64,000 nucleotides of DNA from NCBI RefSeq assembly GCF_024979315.1, contig NZ_JANLCK010000006.1:62001-126000 (forward strand), written 5' to 3'. The notes under the pieces were generated by a model, which was not told the origin of the DNA, made no database searches, and worked only from the letters and a program-made list of their open reading frames with translations. The DNA is from Herbiconiux oxytropis. Lineage in GTDB: Bacteria > Actinomycetota > Actinomycetes > Actinomycetales > Microbacteriaceae. Made by a program: the position numbers and the translations under genes. The stretch's first letter is position 1, and every line of letters begins with the position of its first letter. Shown one piece after another: positions 44,202 to 52,283 of this stretch.

Positions 44202-45083
44202 ATGACCAATCGCGAGGATGTGCGCGCGTTCCTGATGTCCCGTCGCGCCAATGTGACTCCCGAGGACGTCGGACTGCACGGCGATTCGAACCGGCGCGTT
44301 CCGGGGCTTCGCCGCAACGAGGTTGCTGTTCTCGCCGGCGTCAGCGTCGAGTACTACTCGCGGGTCGAGCGCGGCAACCTCGCTGGTGTGTCCGACGCTG
44401 TGCTGGATGCGCTCGCTGAAGCGCTTCGCCTCGACGACGCCGAGCGGGCGCACCTGTTCGATCTGTCCGGTGCGGCGAACGCGTCACCGGTGCGCCGGTC
44501 ACGACGCGCGCCCGCTCAGACCGTTCCGGCGTCGATGGCGTGGACACTGGAAGCGGTCACGAGGGGTGCCGCGTTCATTCGAAACAACCGGCTCGACATC
44601 GTGGCCGAGAACGCCCTGATGCGAGGGCTGTACAACGAGGCATACTCGCACCGAGAGCGCCCCGTGAACCTGGCCCGATTCGCATTTCTGCAGCGTGATC
44701 TCGCGGAGCAGTTCTATGTGGACTGGGATGCCGCCGCCGACCTGAACGTGGGCCTTCTCCGAACCGAAGCCGGAAAGAGCCCTCACGACAAAGCCCTCCA
44801 CGATCTGATCGGGGAGCTCGGAGCGCGAAGTGACGATTTCCGGCAGAGGTGGGCAGCTCACGACGTCCGAGTGCACACCAACGGTCCGAAGCTCATCCGG
44901 CACTCCGTCGTGGGGGACCTCGACCTCGTCTTCCAATCATTCGATGCGGGCATCGATCCTGGCCTCCACCTCGTCACCTATACGGCGGCACCTGGGTCAC
45001 CTTCGGAACAGAGCCTCGCCTTGCTGGCGACGTGGGTTGCAACGAACGAGTCGGAGAACGCGACCTCGACGCTGCCGCAGTAG
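44202..45083 (+). CDS. XRE family regulator with MmyB-like ligand domain, second copy
   Basis: 293 aa. Same layout as the protein at 37476: REDVRAFLMSRRANVTPEDVG, HTH GLRRNEVAVLAGVSVEYYSRVERG, then the MmyB-like domain with TLEAVTRGAAFIRNNRLDIVAEN and FAFLQRDLAEQFYVDWDAAADLNVGLLR. Divergent from the QOR/MoaF-like pair, which it probably represses. Downstream on the same strand only a decayed dehydrogenase fragment remains. Confidence 0.92.
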   Translation: MTNREDVRAFLMSRRANVTPEDVGLHGDSNRRVPGLRRNEVAVLAGVSVEYYSRVERGNLAGVSDAVLDALAEALRLDDAERAHLFDLSGAANASPVRRSRRAPAQTVPASMAWTLEAVTRGAAFIRNNRLDIVAENALMRGLYNEAYSHRERPVNLARFAFLQRDLAEQFYVDWDAAADLNVGLLRTEAGKSPHDKALHDLIGELGARSDDFRQRWAAHDVRVHTNGPKLIRHSVVGDLDLVFQSFDAGIDPGLHLVTYTAAPGSPSEQSLALLATWVATNESENATSTLPQ

Positions 45084-45128
45084 CCGATTTGTGGGGTGCC
45101 CTGGTGGTACGCGTCACCACAGACGGGA

Positions 45129-45215
45129 GCCGGTGGTGTGATCTCCCGAGTCGGCGTAACGCAGTACGAGGAGGCCCCATCGGTTTCATGTCGCTCTTCG
45201 GCAAGAGCTCCGAAT
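45129..45215 (+). pseudogene. Remnant of a zinc-type alcohol dehydrogenase
   Basis: Bases 45129-45179 encode AGGVISRVGVTQYEEAP and, after a one-base loss, 45179-45211 in the next frame encode IGFMSLFGKS. Joined, they match the TISRVGVPQYEAAPVGFGSLFGK segment of the intact dehydrogenase at 40651 almost residue for residue. No start, no Rossmann domain and no C-terminus remain. A decayed copy behind the second XRE regulator. Confidence 0.8.
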
Positions 45216-45802
45216 CAAGGTGTAGCCGCGAGTCGGCGGGCTGCCTCCACGACGCTCGCTCGGCGGCGTGCAACTTCGGCGACGCTTTGGTCGTTGGTCA
45301 TCATCCGCGCGACCTGGGGAAGGACTGACCAGTAGCCGGCGAGGGCCAAAAGGAGAAAATTCAGATGCTCCGGCGGAAGTGCAGCGGAGAGATCCCCGGA
45401 CGTCTGAGCCTCACCGAAAGAGTTCGTTTTGCCGGCGTAATAGTCGCGGCGCTGCTGCTCCTCCGGGACGTCGGCAGGGAACGACAGCGCCTCCCAGAGC
45501 ACCAGCCTCACGAGGTCGGGGTGTTCGTAGTTGTAGTCGAAAAGCTTGCCCGCATATTCGCCGATCCCTTCCGGAGTGAATGAGTCGACCGGTATCGCCT
45601 CAGCGATGATCGCAAGCTTCTCGCGAAGCACGATCTCGAACAGCTCGTGCTTGCCGCCGAAGTAGTTGTAGACCCGCTCCTTGTTCACGCCGGCGAGCTT
45701 CGCGATCCGCTCCATCGTCGTACCGTCCGGGCCTCGCTGGGTGAACTCTCGCGCAGCAGCGTCGAGGATCTTGCGTTTGGTACCTGCTACGTCCCACGCC
45801 AT
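45215..45802 (-). CDS. TetR family transcriptional regulator
   Basis: 195 aa from ATG 45802 with AAGGAGAG upstream; the opening to 45871 is not needed. HTH region GTKRKILDAAAREFTQRGPDGTTMERIAKLAGVNKERVYNYFGGKHELF. C-terminal domain typical of TetR_C_AcrR-like regulators. Divergent from the CMD-cupin-SDR run; two CAACGTTGG sites lie between. Confidence 0.93.
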   Translation of the reverse strand: MAWDVAGTKRKILDAAAREFTQRGPDGTTMERIAKLAGVNKERVYNYFGGKHELFEIVLREKLAIIAEAIPVDSFTPEGIGEYAGKLFDYNYEHPDLVRLVLWEALSFPADVPEEQQRRDYYAGKTNSFGEAQTSGDLSAALPPEHLNFLLLALAGYWSVLPQVARMMTNDQSVAEVARRRASVVEAARRLAATP

Positions 45803-45815
45803 GTTCTCTCCTTTT

Positions 45816-45877
45816 CCAACGTTGGCGTTGCATTTCTTCGCCAACGCTACTACATTGATAACCAACGGCAACGTTGG
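45816..45877. promoter_or_regulatory. Two palindromic CAACGTTG sites, candidate TetR operators
   Basis: CCAACGTTGG at 45816-45825 and CAACGTTGG at 45869-45877 (the core CAACGTTG is self-complementary), with centres 52 bases apart, plus a half site CCAACGC at 45841-45847. They flank the divergent promoters of the TetR gene and the CMD operon. Confidence 0.65.
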
Positions 45878-45897
45878 ATAATGAGAGAAGGACGCCC

Positions 45898-46218
45898 ATG
45901 CCCGATTCAGACCAGACGCCCATGCAGAAGATGATGGGCGACTTTGCCCCCACCTTCGTGTCCCTCACGGACGACGTGCTCTTCGGGCAGGTGTGGGCGC
46001 GGCCGGAGCTCTCCAAGCGCGACCGCAGCTTGATCACCATCAGCAGCCTCGTCTCGGCCGGCAACATCGAGCAGTTGAGCGCACATATCCCGATGGGAAT
46101 CACGAACGGGCTGAACAAGGACGAGATCATCGAGGCCATCACACACGTCGCGTTCTACGCGGGCTGGCCGCGAGCGGTCTCCGCCCTCACTTTGGCCCAA
46201 GAGATCTCCACCGACTAA
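45898..46218 (+). CDS. Carboxymuconolactone decarboxylase family protein, copy 2
   Basis: 106 aa from ATG 45898 with AGAAGGA upstream. KRDRSLITISSLVSAGNIEQLSAH and HVAFYAGWPRAVSALTLAQE are the CMD pattern, close to copy 1 at 39085; no CxxC. First gene of the run CMD-cupin-SDR-LLM remnant-MFS. Confidence 0.92.
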   Translation: MPDSDQTPMQKMMGDFAPTFVSLTDDVLFGQVWARPELSKRDRSLITISSLVSAGNIEQLSAHIPMGITNGLNKDEIIEAITHVAFYAGWPRAVSALTLAQEISTD

Positions 46219-46240
46219 CGGCACCAGCAGAAAGACGATC

Positions 46241-46642
46241 ATGATCATCGAACCTCAGCGCGAGACCGTCCTGAACCCGGAGGAGCAGTTCCCCGGCGGC
46301 GTCTGGCTTGACGTCCTCGCAGCTCCCCATGGGCCCGAGCAGCGAGCCACCATGGCGAAAGTCCGCTTCCAGCCAGGTGCCCGGACCGCGTGGCACTCCC
46401 ATGCGCGGGGCCAGTATCTGCACGTCACTGACGGCGTTGCTCGCTTCGGCGACCGGGACGGAAACATCATCGAAGTCCACCCCGGCCAAACCCTCTACAC
46501 GCCCCCCGGGGAACAGCATTGGCACGCCGCAGCGCCAGGCGTGTTCATGGAACACCTGGTGCTCCTCGAAGCCGACGACGGGGCCGACCACGCCTCCTGG
46601 TGGGGCGAGCAGATCACGGAGGACGAGTACGAAGGCCGCTGA
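46241..46642 (+). CDS. Cupin protein, copy B
   Basis: 133 aa. Motif 1 RTAWHSHARGQYLHVTDGVA and motif 2 PGQTLYTPPGEQHWHAA carry the metal ligands. Short spacing behind the CMD gene. Cupin/CMD pairs like this are frequent in oxidoreductase operons and are thought to act on small aromatic or quinone-type compounds; specific function unknown. Confidence 0.9.
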   Translation: MIIEPQRETVLNPEEQFPGGVWLDVLAAPHGPEQRATMAKVRFQPGARTAWHSHARGQYLHVTDGVARFGDRDGNIIEVHPGQTLYTPPGEQHWHAAAPGVFMEHLVLLEADDGADHASWWGEQITEDEYEGR

Positions 46643-46741
46643 CAAACACCTGCACCCACCTCTTCCCAACCTCTCCATTCCTGATTCCCGCCAATCCGTG
46701 CCCGTCCGCCAGGGCGGCCTCACACAGAAGGAACAACAACG

Positions 46742-47419
46742 ATGACCGATTCACCCTCCACCCCTCAGGCACTCATTGTGGGTGTGGGACCCGGCCTGGG
46801 TCTCTCCCTCGCACGTAAGTTCGGGAACGAAGGATTTGCCCTGACCATCGCCGGCCGCAGCGAGCAGAAGCTGGCCGAGTTTGCCACACAGCTTCGTTCC
46901 GAAGGGCTCAGGGTCGACACGGCGATCGCCGACGCCGCCGACCCCAAAGGCTTCCAGGCCTCCCTGCAGGAACTCGCTGGAAAGATCACTCCCAGCGTGG
47001 TGGTCTACAACGCCGCGATCGTCGCCAGCGACAACATCCTCACCAGCGACATCGACTACCTGATCACCAACTACAACATCGATGCTCTCGGTGCGATCAT
47101 CGCCGCTCAGGTGTTCACCCCCGCGATGCGCCACGCCGGCACAGGAACGTTCCTCACCTCCGGCGGGTACGCCTACATCGACCCGTATCCCGCCTACGCC
47201 ACGATCGCGCTCGGCAAGGGCGGTCTGCGCGTCGCGACGGTTCTCATCCACAAGGAACTGAAGGACGAGGGTGTGCACGTCGCGTCCGTCACCATCGCCG
47301 GCGGCATCGAGCCCGGAACCGCCATGGCGCCCGAGCTGATCGCCGACACCTTCTGGGAACTGCACACCCAGCCGGCCGACGAGTGGACCGCCGAGACCGT
47401 CTTCGACGGCACCAAGTAA
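46742..47419 (+). CDS. SDR-fold protein lacking the usual catalytic Tyr
   Basis: 225 aa. Cofactor motif VGVGPGLGLSLARKF (GxxxGxG) and the VVYNAAIVAS region are typical SDR. Where classical enzymes have YxxxK the sequence reads IALGKGGLR: the Lys is kept but the Tyr position is Ile. The TSGGYAYIDPYPAYA stretch before it supplies other Tyr residues that might substitute. Atypical SDR; may be a binding protein or use another acid. Behind the cupin by 99 bases. Confidence 0.85.
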   Translation: MTDSPSTPQALIVGVGPGLGLSLARKFGNEGFALTIAGRSEQKLAEFATQLRSEGLRVDTAIADAADPKGFQASLQELAGKITPSVVVYNAAIVASDNILTSDIDYLITNYNIDALGAIIAAQVFTPAMRHAGTGTFLTSGGYAYIDPYPAYATIALGKGGLRVATVLIHKELKDEGVHVASVTIAGGIEPGTAMAPELIADTFWELHTQPADEWTAETVFDGTK

Positions 47420-47451
47420 CACCCGGCCACACCAGAGAGAAGACGACGGCC

Positions 47452-47778
47452 ATGGCGAGACGCTTCCGAGTGGGCTACCACTTCTTCCAGGAGCACACCA
47501 GCGTCACGGAGCTGCGGCTGGTTGCCCAGTACGCCGATATGTGGAGCACCTTCGGACCGCCCGAGAGCTGGACGGCGAAGAACAAGGTCCTGGATGAGTG
47601 GTGCAACCGTGTAGGCCGGAGCCCCGCCGACACCGAACGCACCGTCTTCATCCGCGATAGCGAAATCCCGAACGTCGATCAGTGCGTCGACGCCGGCGCC
47701 CAACACATCGTCGTCGGCGGACCCGCGCCCTTCGACCTCGGCCCCCTCCGAACTCTGCTGGCCGCAGCCGACCGCTGA
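47452..47778 (+). pseudogene. C-terminal remnant of an LLM-class F420-type oxidoreductase
   Basis: 108 codons. From about residue 18 it matches the end of the luciferase-like F420 family: ELRLVAQYADMWSTFGPPESW, KVLDEWCNRVGRSPADTERTV, DAGAQHIVVGGPAPFDL. Intact members have about 200 further N-terminal residues including the coenzyme site, absent here. An ATG and a weak ribosome site happen to precede it, so it may be translated, but it cannot be a working enzyme. Confidence 0.8.
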
Positions 47779-47854
47779 ATCGCCCGCATCCCGCCGCACG
47801 CAGACCCGCGGTCAGCCGGCCCACACTCCACCAGACACGAGAGACACGATCTCC

Positions 47855-49051
47855 ATGACCACCTCGGCCACAAGCACTCAAACACGGGGGATGAGCCGCG
47901 GGCTCACCCTGCTGTTCGCCATCGCCGCCAGCGCTGCAGTCGGAAACCTCTATTGGGCCCAGCCCCTTCTCAACGTCATCGGTGAGGACTTCAACGTCCC
48001 GACCGGGTCCACCGGGCTCATCGTCACCGTCACCCAAATCGGCTACGCGGTGGGCGTGTTCCTCCTTCTCCCGCTCGGTGACATGGTGAACCGGAAATTC
48101 TTCATTCCCGGCCTGATGATCCTCACCGCGGTCTTCTTGCTCGCCACCGCCGCTGCCCCCGCCTATCCGGTGATGCTCGGAACACTCGCCCTGATCGGAT
48201 TCAGCGCGGTCGCGGGACAGTTCCTGATCCCGCTCGCCGGCGACCTCGCCCGCGACGACCAGCGCGGACGAGTCCTCGGCACCGTGGCTGCCGGAATCAT
48301 GATCGGCCTGCTCATCGCCCGTGCCCTCAGCGGGGTCGTCGCCGAGCACTTCGGGTGGCGCGCGGTGTTCATCATGGCCGCTGTCATCATGGTCGTGCTC
48401 GCGGCATTCCTCGCCCCCCGCATCCCCACAATGGAAGCGCGACCGAAAGTGCCCTACTGGCGCCTGCTGCTCGCCGTCGTGCGCACCATCACCGGAAATC
48501 GGACAGTGCAGGTGACGATGCTGATCGGCGCGTCCGCGATGTGCGTGTTCACGATGTTCTGGACGGGCATGACGTTCCTGCTGTCCTCGCCGTCGTTCGG
48601 TTTCTCGGTGTCGCTGATCGGCGCCGTGAGCCTAGTGGGTGTCGTCGGCGCCCTCGCAGCTCAGCGGGTCGGCGTGCTCTTCGACCGCGGACTGTTCATC
48701 CCCGCTCTGGGTGTCGGCCTCCTCATCACCGTCGTCGGGCTGATCGTCGCCGCGTTCGGCTCGGAGTCGATCATCGTGCTGATCATCGGCGCGGTCATCT
48801 TCGGGGTAGGCCTGCAAGCGGTCCAGATCCTCGCGCAGACCCGCATGCTGTCGATCGACGCGTCCGCTCGAAGCCGCCTCAACACCGCGTTCGTCTTCGG
48901 GAACTTCGTCGGCGGCGCCATCGGCTCCGCCCTCGCCGGAGCATTCTGGCAACTCGGCGGCTGGGTCCCTGTCATGATCGCCGCCTCCGTCGTTGTCGCC
49001 CTCGCACTCCTGATCTGGGTAATCTCCCACAAAGGTGCCCTCGCCCGCTGA
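47855..49051 (+). CDS. MFS transporter (YnfM/inner-membrane transport family)
   Basis: 398 aa, 12 hydrophobic segments. AVGNLYWAQPLLNVIGEDFN and TQIGYAVGVFLLLPLGDMVNRKF are characteristic of the YnfM/YgaY-like MFS group. Probable drug or metabolite exporter. Last intact gene of the run started at 45898. Confidence 0.9.
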   Translation: MTTSATSTQTRGMSRGLTLLFAIAASAAVGNLYWAQPLLNVIGEDFNVPTGSTGLIVTVTQIGYAVGVFLLLPLGDMVNRKFFIPGLMILTAVFLLATAAAPAYPVMLGTLALIGFSAVAGQFLIPLAGDLARDDQRGRVLGTVAAGIMIGLLIARALSGVVAEHFGWRAVFIMAAVIMVVLAAFLAPRIPTMEARPKVPYWRLLLAVVRTITGNRTVQVTMLIGASAMCVFTMFWTGMTFLLSSPSFGFSVSLIGAVSLVGVVGALAAQRVGVLFDRGLFIPALGVGLLITVVGLIVAAFGSESIIVLIIGAVIFGVGLQAVQILAQTRMLSIDASARSRLNTAFVFGNFVGGAIGSALAGAFWQLGGWVPVMIAASVVVALALLIWVISHKGALAR

Positions 49052-49089
49052 CGCGTCGCAACTACTCGAGTCGGAGAGAAAGAGAACCA

Positions 49090-49225
49090 ATGCAGATCGC
49101 GATACTCGGGACCGGAGTAGTCGGACGCACCCTGGCCAGCCGTCTCGACGAGCTCGGACACCACATCGTCATGGGAGCGAGAGACCCTGAATCGACCCTC
49201 GCCCGGACCGGCCCCGTCGTCGTCG
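49090..49225 (+). pseudogene. N-terminal remnant of an NADP-dependent F420/dinucleotide reductase
   Basis: Starts with an ATG and GAGAGAAAGAG upstream and reads MQIAILGTGVVGRTLASRLD, then a dinucleotide fold typical of NADPH:F420 reductase-like proteins (IVMGARDPESTLARTG). After about 45 codons the sequence changes abruptly into the antisense of an aldehyde dehydrogenase. The frame stays open to 49383 but codes no known protein there. Truncated by rearrangement. Confidence 0.8.
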
Positions 49226-49555
49226 GCGATCATGACGGGTGCTTGGAAGAAGCCCGGCCCCGAGGGCGCGGCCCCGCTCGTGAGGAACCCGACGCCGTCT
49301 TCCCGCGCCGTCGCCAGGTGCTCCTGCACGAGCGAGAGCTGGCGCGACGAGACGAGCGGCCCGAGCTCGGTGGCACGAGCTGACGCTGCTCGGCCGAGGT
49401 GCGCGACCAGGCCGGGAAGGCCGCCTGAGCGGCGCGCACGGCGTCGTCGACATCGGCCGGTGAGCTCTCCGGCAGCACGGCCCAGGCCTCGCCGACACTC
49501 GGATCGATGGCGTCGAATCCGCCGGCCGCCGGCCGCCAGCGGCCCCCGATTTGGC
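49226..49555 (-). pseudogene. Aldehyde dehydrogenase remnant with large internal deletion
   Basis: On the minus strand 49555-49380 encodes an ALDH N-terminus (IGGRWRPAAGGFDAIDPSVG, then VDDAVRAAQAAFPAWSRTSA); from about 49378 to 49226, in another frame, follows the late region ELGPLVSSRQLSLVQEHLAT and GAAPSGPGFFQAPVMI. The piece between, which holds the NAD site and the catalytic Cys, is missing. Both ends are cut by foreign sequence. Confidence 0.8.
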
Positions 49556-49557
49556 CT

Positions 49558-49791
49558 GAACATCCGCTGATCGAATCGCTCGCCAGCGTCATAGAGCGCG
49601 GACACGGCGCGCAGGTACTGCTCGGCGCCGACATCGCCCGAGCAAGCCGCTACACGTCTTATAGAGGGATGCCGGGCTTGGCTTACCTCGGACGCCATTT
49701 CGTACCGCGCTTGACCGAGCGCATCGGTGCTGAAGGCATGCACCGCATTGCTGTGACGAATCCAGCTCGCTTCCTTACCTGGCATCACTGA
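49558..49791 (+). pseudogene. C-terminal remnant of a phosphotriesterase-like metal hydrolase
   Basis: The frame ending at 49791 reads VIERGHGAQVLLGADIARAS, GMPGLAYLGRHFVPRLTERI and IAVTNPARFL, the end of phosphotriesterase-family amidohydrolases, including the metal-binding Asp in LLGADIAR. The first three quarters of the gene are absent. It begins exactly where the ALDH remnant ends. Confidence 0.75.
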
Positions 49792-49970
49792 GAAGTCGGT
49801 CCCCACATCTCGGGCAGTGTCGGAGCCATGCGAATTGGTCCGAGCTGCGGCCCCAGGACATGCGAAGACGCGCGACTCGTGGAGTTCGGAGGGTGTTCCG
49901 CCCGACTGAGGTGAGCAAGAGGACCTAACTGTCGCTGACACGGCCAGCCGGGCGGAAGAGGATGGTGCGG

Positions 49971-50741
49971 TCAGTGCAGGTGGCTGCCGCCGTTGATGTC
50001 GATCGTGGTGCCGGTGAGGTAGGACGCGTCGTCGGACGAGAGGAACGCGATCACTCCGGTGACCTCGTCGACGGTGGCCGTGCGGCCCATCGGGATCGAC
50101 GCCGCGATCGCTGCTTCCTGCTCGTCGGTGGAGCCGACCCGGATGTCGGTGTCGACGGCACCGGGCGCGACGGCGTTAATTGTGACGCCGCTGTCCTCCA
50201 GTTCGCGAGCCAGAGCCTTCGTGAAGCCGAGCAGCGCGGCCTTCGCCGCGGAGTAGGGCACTTTGCCGAACACGCCTCCACCGCGCTGGGCGGAGACGGA
50301 TGACATGACGATGATGCGACCCCAGCCGTTCTCGAGGAAGTGGGGGAGGAAGGCACGTGTCATGAGATAGGTGCCGGTGGCGTTGACGGCCAGCACCCGG
50401 TTCCAGATCTCGAGGGTCGTGTCGAGGAACGGCACGGGCGAGGTGATGCCGGCGATGTTCGCGAGTGCGCCGAGGGCCGGCAGGCGGCCGGTCGTGACCT
50501 CCGCGATCACGGCGTCGTGGGCGGCGGTCACCGACTCTTCGCTGGCCACGTCGACGAGGCCGCCGAACACGGGCACGCCGAACTCGGCACCGATCTCGGC
50601 GGCGGCGGCGACAGCGGCTTCGCCGTCGATGTCGAGCACCACGACGCCCCATCCGTCGCGGGCGTAGCGGCGGGCGACCCCTCGGCCGATGCCGCGCGGG
50701 GAGGCCGCTCCGGTGACGATGGCGGTGCGTGCAGGAGACAT
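49971..50741 (-). CDS. SDR family NAD(P)-dependent dehydrogenase (FabG-like)
   Basis: 256 aa from ATG 50741 with GGAAGGACC upstream; the opening to 50774 is not needed. Classical SDR: TGAASPRGIGRGVA, NIAGITSP, catalytic Ser in VMSSVSAQRGG and YSAAK (YxxxK), and the PGAVDTDI segment. Divergent from the MHS transporter, sharing operator A. Probably oxidises a hydroxyl on the imported substrate. Confidence 0.93.
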   Translation of the reverse strand: MSPARTAIVTGAASPRGIGRGVARRYARDGWGVVVLDIDGEAAVAAAAEIGAEFGVPVFGGLVDVASEESVTAAHDAVIAEVTTGRLPALGALANIAGITSPVPFLDTTLEIWNRVLAVNATGTYLMTRAFLPHFLENGWGRIIVMSSVSAQRGGGVFGKVPYSAAKAALLGFTKALARELEDSGVTINAVAPGAVDTDIRVGSTDEQEAAIAASIPMGRTATVDEVTGVIAFLSSDDASYLTGTTIDINGGSHLH

Positions 50742-50811
50742 GATGGTCCTTCCGAGGGAGAGGCCGGAGTTCATCAGCTCGTCTGCGCTGCTTGTCCCCG
50801 TCGACGGCCTC

Positions 50812-50880
50812 AGTCTGTCGTGTAGGCGTCATAATGTCAACAGTCGGCAGTTGACACTCATCCGGTAAAGCGCTCATACT
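50812..50880. promoter_or_regulatory. Divergent promoters with shared operator A
   Basis: TGTCAAC (50835-50841) and GTTGACA (50850-50856) form an inverted repeat whose arms contain the two divergent -35 boxes. Plus strand: TTGACA 50851-50856, 18-base spacer, CATACT 50875-50880. Minus strand: TTGACA (50840-50835), 17-base spacer, CAGACT (50817-50812). The stretch TGTCAACAGTCGGCA (50835-50849) recurs inverted at 54963-54977. Confidence 0.7.
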
Positions 50881-50927
50881 GATGCGACACCGACGACGGT
50901 GAACGTCGTCAGACGAAAGGTATTCAG

Positions 50928-52265
50928 ATGAGCAATGACGCTCTCTCCATGCGCGGTCCGGTGCAGGGCACGAAGGACGTCAGGCGGGTGGCCCTCGGAT
51001 CCAGCGTGGGAGCGGTGATCGAGACCTACGATTTCATCGGCTTCGGCACCGCCGCCGCCCTGTACTTCGGCACCGTCTTCTTCCCGGGCGCCGACCCCCT
51101 CACCGGCACCCTCGCCTCGTTCGCCACCCTCGGTGTCGGATTCGCGGCCCGCCCCCTCGGGGGCATCATCGGAGGCCATCTCGGCGACAAGCTGGGCCGG
51201 AAGCCCGTTCTCGTGATGTCTCTCATCATCATGGGTCTCGCGACCTTCGCCATCGGGCTCCTGCCCACCTACGCTATGGTCGGCGTGCTCGCTCCCACCC
51301 TCCTCGTGATCGTCCGCATCGTGCAGGGCCTCGCCTTCGGTGCCGAGTGGGGTGGGGCGATCCTCATGACCTACGAGCATGCGCCATGGAAGCGCAAGGG
51401 CTTCTTCACCGGCCTCGTGCAGGCCGGCTTCCCGGTGGGTCTCCTCCTGGCCAACCTCGTCTTCCTGGGCAGTGGGATCCTCCCTGGCGACTGGGCCTGG
51501 CGGGTGCCCTTCCTCGCCAGCATCGTGCTCGTGATCGTGGGACTCATCATCCGCTCGAAGGTGCCGGAGTCGCCGGTGTTCGAGCAGGTCAAGAGCTCGG
51601 GGCAGATCGTGAAGTCGCCGATCATCCAGGTGATCAGGGAGGACTGGCGCAACATCCTCCGCGGCATCGGCCTGCGGATCGCGGAGACGGCGGGCTACGC
51701 GGTGTCGATCACCTACATGATCTCGTACATCAATACCACCGAGATCGCCGACAAGCAGGCCACCCTCGTAGCGCTGTGCATCGCCGCGGGCATCGGAGTG
51801 GTGGCCACACCGCTGTGGGGCGCGCTCACCGACCGCATCGGCCGCAGGCCCCTCTACCTCGTCGTCTGCGCGGTGATCATCCTCTTCGGCATCCCGATGT
51901 TCCTGCTCGTGAACACGGGACTGTTCGTTCTGATCATCGTCACCTTCGCCATCTCGTACGCGATCTGCCAGAACGCCCTCGCCGGAGTGCAGGGGTCGTG
52001 GTTCCCCGAGCTCTTCCAGGCTCAGACCCGCTCCTCGGGGGCCTCGCTCGCCTATCAGATCTCGGCCATGGTGTCGGGCTTCACGCCCTTCATCACGACC
52101 TTGCTGTTCGTGGGGCTCGGCTGGCTGGGCCCGGCGCTGCTGTTCAGCGCGTACGGACTCATCGGCCTCATCGCCGCCGTGGTCACCCGAGAGACCTGGG
52201 GCCCGCGGGAACGCCGCCTGGCCGACGAGGCGACGACCGCCTCGATCGCCACCATCAAGGCCTGA
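50928..52265 (+). CDS. MHS-family MFS transporter, copy 1
   Basis: 445 aa, 12 TM segments. Metabolite:H+ symporter features: SSVGAVIETYDFIGFGTAAAL in the first helix and the loop motif GGHLGDKLGRKPVLV. The group (KgtP, ProP, ShiA, PcaT relatives) imports organic acids and aromatic acids with protons. First gene of an operon with the split transketolase. Confidence 0.93.
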   Translation: MSNDALSMRGPVQGTKDVRRVALGSSVGAVIETYDFIGFGTAAALYFGTVFFPGADPLTGTLASFATLGVGFAARPLGGIIGGHLGDKLGRKPVLVMSLIIMGLATFAIGLLPTYAMVGVLAPTLLVIVRIVQGLAFGAEWGGAILMTYEHAPWKRKGFFTGLVQAGFPVGLLLANLVFLGSGILPGDWAWRVPFLASIVLVIVGLIIRSKVPESPVFEQVKSSGQIVKSPIIQVIREDWRNILRGIGLRIAETAGYAVSITYMISYINTTEIADKQATLVALCIAAGIGVVATPLWGALTDRIGRRPLYLVVCAVIILFGIPMFLLVNTGLFVLIIVTFAISYAICQNALAGVQGSWFPELFQAQTRSSGASLAYQISAMVSGFTPFITTLLFVGLGWLGPALLFSAYGLIGLIAAVVTRETWGPRERRLADEATTASIATIKA

Positions 52266-52283
52266 GACAGAGGGAAGAGCACT

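Noticed and set aside
49051-49970. Insertion sequence or integron at the graveyard of gene fragments
   Set aside because: No transposase or integrase frame, no terminal inverted repeats and no target duplication could be seen.
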